Shown here: positions 35,484 through 46,413 of the stretch, in pieces
Layout of the letters: every line of letters starts with the position of its first letter
Numbering within the stretch: position 1 is the first letter of the stretch
Origin: Cryptomeria japonica
Taxonomy: Eukaryota; Streptophyta; Pinopsida; Cupressales; Cupressaceae
Assembly: GCF_030272615.1 (NCBI RefSeq)
Contig: NC_081408.1
Location: 622,664,476-622,728,475 of the forward strand
DNA length: 64,000 bases
Direction: 5' to 3'
The notes under the pieces: generated by a model
The model's input: the letters and a program-made list of their open reading frames with translations, nothing else
Told to the model about the DNA's origin: nothing
Databases searched by the model: none
Program-made: the position numbers and the translations under genes

Positions 35484-38400
35484 ATGTCAAACAATATCAG
35501 CGAACAACAAAATAAGGAGACAATTGCTAGATTGTGGTCTAACTTGAAAAGAAAAGGTGATGGAAAATGTTATTGTCGCTGCAAAATTCGTAAGGGGTTA
35601 AAGACTAGAAGACTTCTAATCAAAACAACTAAGACACATTGTAGGCTGCATGGTCACATTGAAGGGGGACATGATTATCATCCATTGGTAAGTTTTTCAT
35701 TATATCATTTTAACAAATTATATACATAAGAAATCACTTGATGATGAGATCATGATCATGGTTTATTTATGTTTATCAATTTTATATAGGTCAAGCACCT
35801 CGAAGCACATAATATGGATCAACACAACCTGGAGAATATGGTTTTCGAAGTGGAGGAACATGGAGGTGTGAATATCGAAGCTGGAGATAATGATCCCATG
35901 GAAGATGATGATCATGAGCCACAAAACACAATTGAAGATGATGGTACAAATACATTGATCCATGACACATTTAGTACTGGCGCATCTGATCATGATGATT
36001 AAGATGACCTTGATGTTTATCATGATTTACCTCTACTTGAGAAGGCATCTGAGGCCCTTTACGAAGGCTCCTAGACAACTCTTCTCTCCGCTGTATTGTT
36101 TTAGTGAACTTGAAGGTTATGAATGGTTTATCCAACATAACACTCTCATGTATGTTAAGGTATGTCATATATGTCATTATAGTTAATAAATGGTGAATCA
36201 TGTACCATTAATATTCTTTATATTAACAAACTATATTTTTTTGTTGTAGATTGATAGGTGAGTTTTTGTTACCACCATCAAATTTTCTACCTTAATCATA
36301 CCGAGAATTATCTGCCATTATGAAAGATATTGGAATGGAGTATCAAGCAATAGATGCTTGTCCCAATGATCATATTATATAACACAAACAACATGAATTT
36401 CAAAATAAATGCCCTAAATGTCATATCAGTAGATATTGAATAGATCAAATAACAAAAAAGGTGCCTTGCAAGGTTCTTCGTTATATTCCCATTATTCCAC
36501 GTATGCAACGATTATTCAAGTGCACTAGCTTGGCACAATTTATGGATTACCATGCACACAATAGAAGTCGAGATGACATTATTCGAATGCCTGCGGATGG
36601 TTCAACATTTAAGGACATAGAGGAAAAGTGGCCACACTTTAAAGAAGAACCTCGTAATCTCAGGCTTTCATTGGCAGCAAACGGTGTCAATCCATTTGGA
36701 GAGCTGAGATCTGTTTACTTAGTGTGGCCTGTTTTTGTTATCAACAATAACATTCCTCCATGGATGTCAATAAAGAGGAAGCACATAATGTTGGCAATGA
36801 TTGTTCCAGGTATTTTATCATTTAATAGTAGTTGACATTTAATTATAAATATTGTAATAAAATGGTCATAATAATTATGTAATGTTTTTGTTCATTCAAT
36901 TAGGTAAGTACCAAGTTAAATATATGAATGTATATATTGAGCCTCTTATCGACAAGTTGCCGGAGTTATAGAATTGTGTCACTATGTATGATGTCTCTAG
37001 ACTGATAGGACAAAGGCAATTTCAATTCCATGGGATGCTTGTATGGACAATACATGATGCCCCAAGGCTAACACATTTTTGTGGTATGTTATAGTGTTCA
37101 AGTTGCACATGATAATTATAATTAAAAAAAGTAACATATTTAATCCAATTATACATTATCTTGTAGGTCTTCAAACAAAGGGAAATTTTTCATGTCCAGT
37201 TTGTGGTCCAAAGATGAAATCTCCTCATTCAAAAAGTTTAGGAAAGCAGCTGTTTGATGAGTATAGGCACTTTCTCCACAAAAATCATAAGTATCAAAAT
37301 ACTGAAAAACATCTTTTCAATGGGAAAGAAGAGAATACATCAAAGCCACAAAGAATTACACCTCACCTGTGGAAGTTGGAATATAATAGAATTAATCGTC
37401 AAGGTAATGCCATTCCATCTAATGGTTTATGTCATAAAACATATTTTCTATTGTGTTTTGTTTACTGATGATGTGATTTGATGATCATGAAGGTCGTCAA
37501 GGCATTAATGACCACCTTCCTAAGGGACTAAAAAGTTATCCCAGACAATTTAGTAGGTTGCCCTACTATGAGCATTTATAAATTGTGCATTTGTTTGATA
37601 CTATGCATATTGGAAAGAATATAACAAAGACATTATGGAAAATATTGGATGGAAGGCGCGACAAAGAAAAAAATGTCAAAATTTGTAGTGACATTCAGAA
37701 ATCCAATCATGCAATGAAAAATGTCATTCAATCAAATAGCCATGGAGACCAAATTAATATAACTGACCTTCCTTGGTTATTAACGGACCAGCAAAGCAAT
37801 GCTATAAAAAAAGTCATATGAAAAATTCGATTTCCCATAGGATTTGCTGTGAACATAAACAATCTCATATCAAAGAAAAGTGAATTTGGGCAGGGAATAA
37901 AACACATGATTGACATACCTTCATTAAGGTAATTCATGTTCTTGTGTATTTACTATATATTTGTATACTGCACATGTACTTTTCATTGTATTATGTTAGA
38001 AATAATACAATGAAAAGATAATTTTATAATTGTTGCAGTACGTTCTACCTCTATCTCTCCCAGACCACTTCAACAATAATTGCAAGCAAGTCATATATGA
38101 TCTTGGAAAATACATGAGGTAAGTAGTGATATTTGTTCAGTTTGTTGTATAGATATTATATTTACAATTTGTTTTACTTGCTATGTAATATATATTTTTG
38201 TGTCTTAAATATCTTGTAGGTGGTTGTCATGTAAAGAAATCCATAAAGAAGATATAAAATATTGGAAGAGAAAAATTCCTCATCTAATGTGTGAAATGCA
38301 AAAGTGTCTACCTTCGACTTTTTTCAATACACAAGAACACTACCTCATACACCAAGTTGAGGAGATTGAATTGTGTGGACCTTTACACACTAGGTAAATG

Positions 38401-39648
38401 TGGATGGTTGAGAGGCACTTGAAATTTTTGAAGGCTTTGGTATGACAAAGAGCACATCCCGAGGGTTCTATGGTGGAGGGATATATGATATACCAGGCTA
38501 TGGTGTACATTTCTGAATATCTTCTTAAGTTTGCAGCAAAGATCCACGTGGATCGCATTTGGGATCCCAACCCCATTAAGAAATTCGAAGGGGATTACTT
38601 GACGGGGAAAGGTAGATTGAGGAAAGTGAGAGGTAATTATAAGATGTTATATTAGTTAATTAATTCTTGATCTTCAAAATAAATCAGTTGTAAGACGTCT
38701 ATTTATTTTTTGTACAGTTGGTCGAGAGTGGGATGCACCACATTTGTATATTGCAAACAATCTTGACTGGATGACGGTATGGATTGAACGTTGTCAACAT
38801 TCTGGTCGCACATTAACATGGGAAGGTGTGGCTTCATTGGGTAAAGAAGCTCATCATAATGAAGATTCCAATGTTACGCAAAGGGAAATTGATTTAGCAT
38901 ATGGTTTAAGAGATAAACAGGTACGTATAAATTTATTAATCACCCATATGTTTATCAACTCACGATGCAATAATTTTTACATGTTTGACATATTGTAGAT
39001 CAAACACCACAATGCTTTGTGCTGCAATGGTCATAAATTTTGCATCAAAAAGTTGGATGACATGAAGAAAAATTGTGATTTTGGGATAACTGCAGTCTTT
39101 GACGTGACAAATATTTCATCGAGAAACAACATACATCCTCAAGAGTCTCAAAATCGATACTATGACATTTTGGATGATATAATTGAATGTGACTTTAATT
39201 TCTTCAAATTAGTTTTGTTCGTTGTCAAATGGTACAAACTACGATTGAATAAAAATGATCCCGATAGAACTGTTATTGAACATGATAATGGTTTTACAAT
39301 GGTTAATACAAGGTCATTTGAACCAGTTGGGAATGAGCCCTATGTTCTTTCAAGCCAATGTGAGCAGGTATTTTACTTAGAGGTTCCACATAAATCGGGT
39401 TGGTCATTTGTTGTTAGACATGATCCAAGAGGAAGGTCGATAAAGTATAATGTGATGGAAGAAGAAGATATCGAAGAAGTAGAAGATGATGTAGATGATG
39501 ATCATGATCGACAATTACTCGATGATGATGAAGAAGAAGCTGCTGCTGCTGATGGTGATGGTGATGATGATGGTGATGGTGATGGTGATGGTGATGGTGA
39601 TGACGATGAAAAAGAAAATGATGGTGGTTGTGGTGGTGGTGGTGGTGG

Positions 39649-39680
<32 letters not shown>

Positions 39681-39742
39681 GTGATGATGGAGATGGTGAT
39701 CATGATGGTCATGATGATGAGTTGGATGAAGAAGATCAATGA
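35484..39742 (+). pseudogene. TNP2-like CACTA transposase
   Basis: Transposase that cuts the element's ends. Exon 1 (35484-35687, donor GTAAG) has the N-terminal basic/Cys module. Exon 2 starts at 35790 with an acidic stretch. 36330-36810 gives ACPNDHII, CPKCHISRY, then RMPADGSTFKDIEEKWPHF, EPRNLRLSLAANGVNPFG and the PPWM box (Transposase_21). 36905-37410 gives VYIEPLIDKLPEL, FHGMLVWTIHDAPR and FSCPVCG. 37580-37900 gives HLFDTMHIGKNI. 38220-38640 is DUF4218-like (WMVERHLKFLKAL, EGSMVEGYMIYQA). 39000-39460 is DUF4216-like (FGITAVFDV). The end is an Asp-rich tail. Stops: TAA 36000, TAG 36968, TAA near 37579, TAA 38395, TGA 38443 and others. A one-base loss near 37898 disrupts a HDWH-type motif. 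So it is not functional as read. Confidence 0.9.
39480..39742 (+). repeat. GAT/GGT trinucleotide array coding an Asp/Gly tail
   Basis: The transposase frame ends in runs of Asp and Gly encoded by GATGAT, GGTGAT and GGTGGT repeats. Met-rich and Ile-rich frames seen here in other phases are artefacts of the repeat. Confidence 0.9.
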
Positions 39743-40868
39743 CATGAATGAAATGTATGAGGTATGCGATTAGTATATTATCTATTTAATATTGATTTCT
39801 TGATATAAATTTATTTGACTTATATGGTTACATAATTAATTCATTATGTTTTGAATTCTAATGCCATTACATAATTAATTCATGATGCACCTTTTAATGT
39901 TTTTAATTCATGTTCCACCTCTAGCAGGTCCTAATAGTAGAACTATGCCACCCCGAGGAGATGGAGATAGAGAGAGTGACTATTTATGTGACATTTTCTA
40001 AACTTTGTGTTTATTTATGGAATTTGGATTGTTTATTAGCTATGTGATGGATGTTGATTTAAAATACATATGTGATGGATTACATGTTTATGATGATACA
40101 TGTTACATTTTTTGAACTTTGTGTTTATTTATAGAATGTGGATTGTTTATTACCTATGTGATGGATGATGATTTATGATACATATGTGATGGATTACATA
40201 TTTATGATGACACATATGTGATGCTTATGATGCTCAATTACATATATGATGATACATATGTATTTATTGTTTATCAACTTACAAATGTAATGCTTATGAT
40301 GCTCAATTGATGGTGTTGATTTCATGTATATATTTTGTGTGATGTTGTCATCCTTGGTGGGAACAGGCCATTGACTCTAGACATCGTCAACCCTTTGGTT
40401 GAGGATCTTGCATAGTCTACATAAAGTAAAGGTAAGGAATTGAAAAAATTACAATGATTATGATGACAACATATTTTTTTTATTTAATACTCCTTTTGTC
40501 TACAAAGTTCATGTTGTGTACTATGCAATTTTTAGCTAACATAAGATAATTTAAATACATGTGCATGAACTTGAACCCCTTTGACGAGGATCTTGCACAG
40601 TCTCATGGATCGACATGTATAAGTCAATACACCCTATAGAAATAGTTTATTTTTTAAAAATTACTTGGAAAATAAACTTTCTCAGTTTTTCAAACCTCGA
40701 TATTAGCAACAAATCTAGTACAATTATCAACACTTGAGGCCCCAGTTGGACTTATTCAAATTTTAATCTCAACATCAACTTTAGGGCCGACTTTTTCATC
40801 AACATTACCCTCATTTGCAAAATATATCTCTCATTACCTACTAACTCTCTCATTTGATGGAGTGTAGG
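39743..40868. other. Intergenic part of the CACTA element with a 114-bp tandem pair
   Basis: Bases from 39991 and from 40105 are two adjacent copies (about 114 bp) of a TTTGTGTTTATTTAT/TATGTGATGGAT block. Further TATGTGATG words continue to about 40300. Otherwise AT-rich and non-coding. Confidence 0.7.
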
Positions 40869-41146
40869 TACCACCAAATAGGTATTTGTCAGACGTGTCT
40901 TCCTCGAGTGAGGGAAATGCAGGAATAGAAAATGAAAGTGAGACATGTAGTAGTTCTACAATAGGGAGATCAACCAGAGGTCAAAATATTAGAAGAAAAT
41001 TAAATAAACGCATGAATTTTTTCCTTGCTCAAGGGGGGTCATGTTCTTATGATGATGAGACCAAAGGAAACATTGAGGTACAAACATCTATAGAAACAAT
41101 GGGTACCCAAGGAACTTCCTCCAATAAACATCAATTTTTGTGTTAA
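40869..41146 (+). CDS. Start of the second CACTA gene, Ser/Asn-rich exon
   Basis: An open stretch after an AG acceptor-like site (about 40868) encodes YLSDVSSSSEGNAGIENESE, then RGQNIRRKLNKRMNFFLA. It ends in a TGA or a donor before the SET region. There is no ATG at its front, so it is probably an internal exon or starts upstream. Polar and basic, it has no recognised domain. Its link to the SET frame (different phase) needs a splice or is broken. Confidence 0.4.
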
Positions 41147-41150
41147 AAAT

Positions 41151-41605
41151 ATGATATATCGCATAACACCTTTATCGTTACATGGTTTGGGCCTATTTTC
41201 CATGGACGATATAAAGGTCTGTTACAACAAAGTTACTGAATTGATGGAGTTTTTCGAACCTTGTTACAATTACAATAACTGGATGCAGATTGTTCGATAT
41301 AAAAAAAATATGCGTAGGTATGCACTGTCAGCAAATTATATACAACAAAAAGATAATGATCAAAGTGAACGAGTGGCTGTATACATTGATGGAAGGCCAA
41401 AAGCAACAGGGAATATTGCAGGTTTTATAAATAGTACGTGACTTAGGTCAACTAATAAACAACCCAATTGCATATTTGAGTTGCGCGAGGGAAATCATGT
41501 ATTCGTATGTGCGATAAAATCAATAAGTGTAGGGGAAGAGCTACTAATCGATTACAATTTGAATCATATAGATACAAATAAAGTTGCTATCATGGGGGTG
41601 GTACG
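41151..41605 (+). pseudogene. SET-domain protein segment inside the CACTA element
   Basis: SET domains transfer methyl groups from S-adenosylmethionine to lysines, mainly on histones. The frame from ATG 41151 shows the SET-N motif HGLGLFSMDDI (residues about 11-21), a central insert (NNWMQIVRYKKNMRRYALSA), then GNIAGFINST, which aligns with the catalytic G-N-x-x-R-F-I-N-H box. A TGA follows at 41439-41441. In the same frame the protein resumes with NKQPNCIFELREGNHVFVC and GEELLIDYNLN, the C-terminal G-E-E-L-x-x-D-Y motif. The TGA fits a CGA (Arg) changed at a CpG. His of the NH box is Ser here, so activity is doubtful. No Pre-SET or Post-SET Cys clusters are seen. It lies between the transposase gene and the Transposase_24 exons. 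Confidence 0.8.
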
Positions 41606-41732
41606 TACTATATACCATTTAAATTAACCAACCTCCAATTAATGACTCCAATATACCATTTTATTATGAAGTTTTTTTGATAAGTCCATTGGTTTCATTT
41701 CGCTAACGTTTTTATATATTTTCTTTGTCACA

Positions 41733-44665
41733 GGGCGACATGGATCCATCACATAGCACAGATAGGGATGTAGGTCGCGACACTTCTACCGAGCAGGTAA
41801 ACCTCATTGTAATTGTACAAATTAGATAGAAGCAAACTGCTACATTATTATGTTCTTTTCTTGAGTGTTTTAGAGTAATTTTGTAATTGTTAACGATATT
41901 GTTGTCACAGACGGATGTTCGAGGAAAAGGAAAGGGAGCTGTAGTACTTGCGCACCTCTCTAGGGATATGGACTCAACAGGATTAAGTAATGATGACACC
42001 ACAGATTTCACAAACCCTATAGAATTGATAAAAAAGTATATTAGAAAAATTAGTAGAGGGATTGTTGCTTTGGCATCCATGGAGCCTCAGACTGATGAGA
42101 TACGAGAGAGGGTGCAAGAAATGATTCTAACAATAGAAAACTTGCAAGTAAGTAGTAATGAAAGCTTTAATTATAACAAAAGTTCAATAATGGTTTATAT
42201 TTTATACTCTTTTATGTCATTAACTAAAATATGTAAGTGTTGTTTTTACAATAATTTATGCATCCTCATCAACTTGGTGGCCATGATCAGGGTATTGCAG
42301 GTAGTCCAGGTGATGATGATTTTCTTAGCTTATCACTTGATTGGCTTATCACTTTGAGTACCCAAAATACATCATACTTGATACTATCAATGTTCATAAT
42401 AAAGGTTCATCCTTGTTTACAATTCTTGCACTTTTCATATATTTAATGTTTTATATATTTAATGTATTATTCTTCAGGTGTTGGCAATGTTCCTGTGCAA
42501 ATGTCGCCAACACCTCATCAGAGGTTAGCCCCACCTGTATTGCCGACTACAATGTCGACAACATGTAGCATGCAGACATCATCTACTGCACATCATATTG
42601 GCCCACCCACTATTGGTAGATCCCTCTTTTGCTCTATCTTCTGTTATGTGTTTATTTCCCTTCAAGCGTTCTTTCTTGGGGGCATTTCGTAGTGGATTCA
42701 TTTTCTACAGTAGGAGATGCACATGAGGATGCGCCAGAGGCGACTATTGCTAATAACATACCATCATTTCTTGGATCTTCTCGTATTGCTAGTACGGGAA
42801 CGTTACAGGACACATTGGTGGTGAGCGACGAAGAAATGATTACCTTAAAGATACAAAAGGTTCCAGGTACTTTAAAATTATTGTTATATATAGTCTAATT
42901 GTAATTTACTTTCTGATCACTCGTTTTAGACTAATGATCGCATGAATTTTTTGCAAGAAATGATATTTTTTATAAAAATCTTAATGACATTGCATTACAG
43001 ATATTTGGGTCCACCATACGTAAAAGGTGGAACATCATATGTGAACTAACCCTAATCCACTATTTTGATTTCATATCATTGCTAGAATAGATTTCCTTTG
43101 ATCCATTTCTTGAACTATAATAAATGTAGCTTCAGTTCATTTATGAATCTAATAGGTTTGTTTTTGCTTTAAAAGGTGGAATGACCAAGAAAAAAGTTTA
43201 AAAGATGAATTGACAAAACGTATGGTTGAGTGGTTTGGAAATGACACATTTGACAAAACCAAGCTCCTTGAAAAAGCTGGCACATATATAAAGTATGTGA
43301 GGGACCAATACAGGATCCATTTAGAGAAGAACGTAAAGTACGAGCATCCCCCCATGATTCCAGAGAGGGAGTGCAAGGACCTGATTTTGGATGCCAAGGA
43401 GAGAATAGAAAGGAAAAAAAGGAAATACACCACCAGACGCTAAAATAAGGTATGGGATACTATTAAGAATGTAATTATGTACTAATTAATTACTATGTAT
43501 ATTTATATAATCTATAATATTTCAAACTTTTCATAGACCGAGTGACACGTCAAAGGCAATCAAGGCAAGACAAGAAAAGCACGGGCAACACAAACTTGGC
43601 TCTGGTGGTTATATGAAACTTGTCGTATGAATTGTAAGTATCAGTAAATGAAATATCACATCAAAATATCTATAAATTGCAAACAATTTTTTTTTTTTGA
43701 TCAAACAATGCAAGCAAAATTCACGATACCAAGCAAAAATGCAGGGCTCTGAATCCAATAGAGTGCCCACATAAGATGACAAGAGAATTGCCTACCAGCA
43801 AGGCTATACAACCATGGCTGAATGACTACAAGAACTGAGTGGGCAAACACAAGATTCCAGTGCATCCGTCACACAAGTAAATAAGCTAAATGAAAATTGT
43901 TTCAAATTGAATACTTTACCAATAATCTAATTGATGTTGAGTTCCAACATAAAGTGACTATATTTGTTTTAAATAAGCAAGCAATGATAACAATGTGCAT
44001 GACATTGGAATGCAACCTGTTAATCGTGAAACACCACCTGCACATGAAGGTTCAGATGTGCATCCCAGTAGTGGAGGTATTAATTTGCTATTCAAATTTA
44101 TTTATATAATTATTAATACAATTAAACATCTTAATTTGTAATTAGAGTAGTAATTAATGTAAACTTTTTTGTTAATATTTTAGAGCATGTAGTCGGTGGT
44201 GACCAAGTGGAGCATGATCTGGGTACACAACATCAGGAACGTGATGTTCCCCAATCAGGTAAAGAGGACAACTGTTATTTCTTTAAACAAATTTAATTGC
44301 AATTGGTGTTCAACATTAATGTAACCTTTAGTATTTCAACTCTAGAGGATCTAGAGGGTGTTCAACATGTTGAGGTTGAGGCTAGACAAAATGATGTGGC
44401 CCCATTAGGTAAAGAGCACAACAATTATGTTCTCTAAATTAATGAAATACTTGTAACAATAATAAAAAATGTTTTGAATTTAATCCATTTCTTTTTTATT
44501 GTAGAGGACCCCCCTTCGCTTCATTGTCCTCGTCCTCAATATAGGACTAGGCATACATCGAGATCATGAGCAGAGGGAAGAACAACTGAAGAGGGGAGAA
44601 ATGATGAAGAAAATGATGCTCCACTTAGTCTTTTCATAGTTTCAAAGAAAAAACAAAAAAACAAA
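41733..44665 (+). pseudogene. Second CACTA gene: Transposase_24-like protein, multi-exon
   Basis: Exons with good AG/GT borders follow the SET part: 41733-41796 (DMDPSHSTDRDVGRDTST), about 41911-42147 (ELIKKYIRKISRGIVALASM to TIENLQ), about 42290-42350, 42476-42610 (Pro/Ser/Thr-rich) and about 42690-42866. The core is at 43175-43440 (WNDQEKSLKDELTKRMVEWF, KAGTYIKYVRDQYR, HPPMIPERECKDL), with basic KARQEKHGQHKLGSGGY from about 43560. Acidic exons follow to 44665. This is the Ptta/En-Spm (Transposase_24) type second protein, likely DNA-binding. The frame is lost at several places, including a TAA after KYTTRR at about 43441 and a TGA at about 43627. Copy A at 8.5-10.8 kb is the same gene. Confidence 0.7.
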
Positions 44666-44923
44666 TGATTGTAATCTACATTATTTGATAATGACTGATT
44701 TTTTGTATGTAATGAATGTAATTATGTGCTAATGAATGGTTATGAATGATATATGTTAATTAATATTGATGAATTTTGCGTGTTAATTAATGTTAATCAA
44801 TGTTATGTGTTAATGAATGTTATGTGATATTAATGAATGAATGTTATATTTTATTAATGGTAGAAATAATGAATGAATGTTAGATGTTAACGAGGAATTT
44901 AGAGTGATGTTAGGGGGGGGGGG

Positions 44924-45121
44924 GCAAATGAGCTTCCACCTTCACGTGGTTGGCCTTGTTAAGTAGAGAATATTAAAGTATTCTCGAAACCAAGCGAAGC
45001 TCAATAAGATAACACACTTTTCAATATTTCATTATGTTGCACAGTTAATCTTATTGAATAATGTATATTGAATCTTAATTGCAGGGTCCAACAGAGACAA
45101 CACGAACAACAACACCACAAG
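44924..45121 (+). repeat. Conserved 3' non-coding block of the CACTA element, copy B
   Basis: Partner of 10624-10824. The inverted repeats are at 44966-44972/44979-44985 and 45001-45010/45048-45057. The loop of the first differs by one base (TTAAAC in A, TTAAAG in B) while the arms are unchanged. A G-run lies just before it (about 44910-44922). Confidence 0.5.
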
Positions 45122-46413
45122 TTGCTAGGTATAATGAACTCCCATATTGTCTTGTATGTACACTAACAGTATGAGTTGCTTCTAGTGTTGATATCCACGA
45201 CAGGACTGCAAAAGTTATGAATATGCCTCATCCTTGTAAGTTTTTTTTATTACTTGACATTTTCTTTAGCATTTTTAAATTTTCTTTATCATTTTAAGTC
45301 TAACCACTTTTATATGAAATTTATTGTTCTAGTTTTTTACTATCTACCAGACATTATTGATACAAGGACTTGTATTGCATCCATTTTTTCAATTAGGTAT
45401 TATAAAGGGTAGGTTGTATTTGCAAATGTCTCTTTGAGTTCATCCAAATTTTATAACTGTTACCTCACATCTCGTTATTGCTTCATATCTCTATGTTCTA
45501 TGAGGAGAACACATATGTTTTTCTTTGCCAATCCTCTAAGATAGTTTATGATTGCTAATAACTATATAATTTGATCATTTTATAATGTCTTAGACCCATG
45601 ATAATGGTGATAATGTATCAATATAATAGATGGATATAAAGTTCTTATCCTACTATAACTGTACATTGGACAATGTTCTTTGACTCCATGGTTGCTTTGT
45701 GTGAGGATTATTATGACTATATGCTGCTATTACTTGGTGATTCATATGGACTATTATTTAGGCATTCTCCTTATCATTATTGTATGATCTGCATGGTTGC
45801 TATCTTATATTTGTCAACCAATCTTAGATTTTCCCTCAATGATCATGTATTTTCTTGCTATTTGTATTCCCCATAATTTGAGTCTTTCTCATACTATTTT
45901 TTATACACTTTCTCATCGCCTAGACTAATGCATAAAGTTCTATCATAAGCTAGATAGTCCCTCATTGTTGAAAAGAAAACCTTTGAATAGTAGCATACTA
46001 TTTTACCATCTTATAACAAGATGTATCCCATGACATCCTCAGTAGCATTTGTGTAAGCTTCAATGAGCAACAAATAATTAGGTAAGGTCAACATTGGAGC
46101 ATTGTGATGCAGAGCATCCACCAATCTCAAAAAATTAGGGAGATCTTTCTCCCAACTCACATATACAATAGGGAATAAACCCCAAGCCCTCACTAGCCTA
46201 CTAGCCCCTCAATTTGCTTCAACACCCCAAAGACTCACTCCTACTCCCTAGTCCCATACAACCATTGACATACATCACATAGGGCATTCTCACCTTGCCC
46301 AAATCTATTTGAGGTCTTCCAACCCTTGAATCACACAAACTCGCAAAATCTTACTCCCTCAAGCCCTTCTTCAACATAAATTTATTCTATTAATGGCTCT
46401 AGGAATCTCTCCA
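45122..46413. other. Stretch without recognised gene, some exon-like pieces
   Basis: Short coding-like pieces occur at about 45186-45237 (VDIHDRTAKVMNMPHPC, then a GTAAG donor) and at about 45355-45430 (LLIQGLVLHPFFQLGIIKG). They might be two exons of an unrecognised host gene fragment. The rest is AT-rich. Confidence 0.3.

Larger units (their letters stand above)
35484..45121 (+). mobile_element. CACTA (En/Spm) transposon, copy B
   Basis: A plus-strand unit with a TNP2-type transposase gene followed by a second gene region, SET domain plus Transposase_24-like, which is the usual two-gene order of plant CACTA elements. The right boundary is the end of homology with copy A. Both real ends are undefined, because no CACTA/TAGTG termini were recognised. 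Both genes carry several stops. Confidence 0.7.

Noticed and set aside
39495-39773. Met-rich plus-strand and Ile/Thr-rich minus-strand frames
   Set aside because: Other phases of the GAT/GGT array at the end of the transposase gene.
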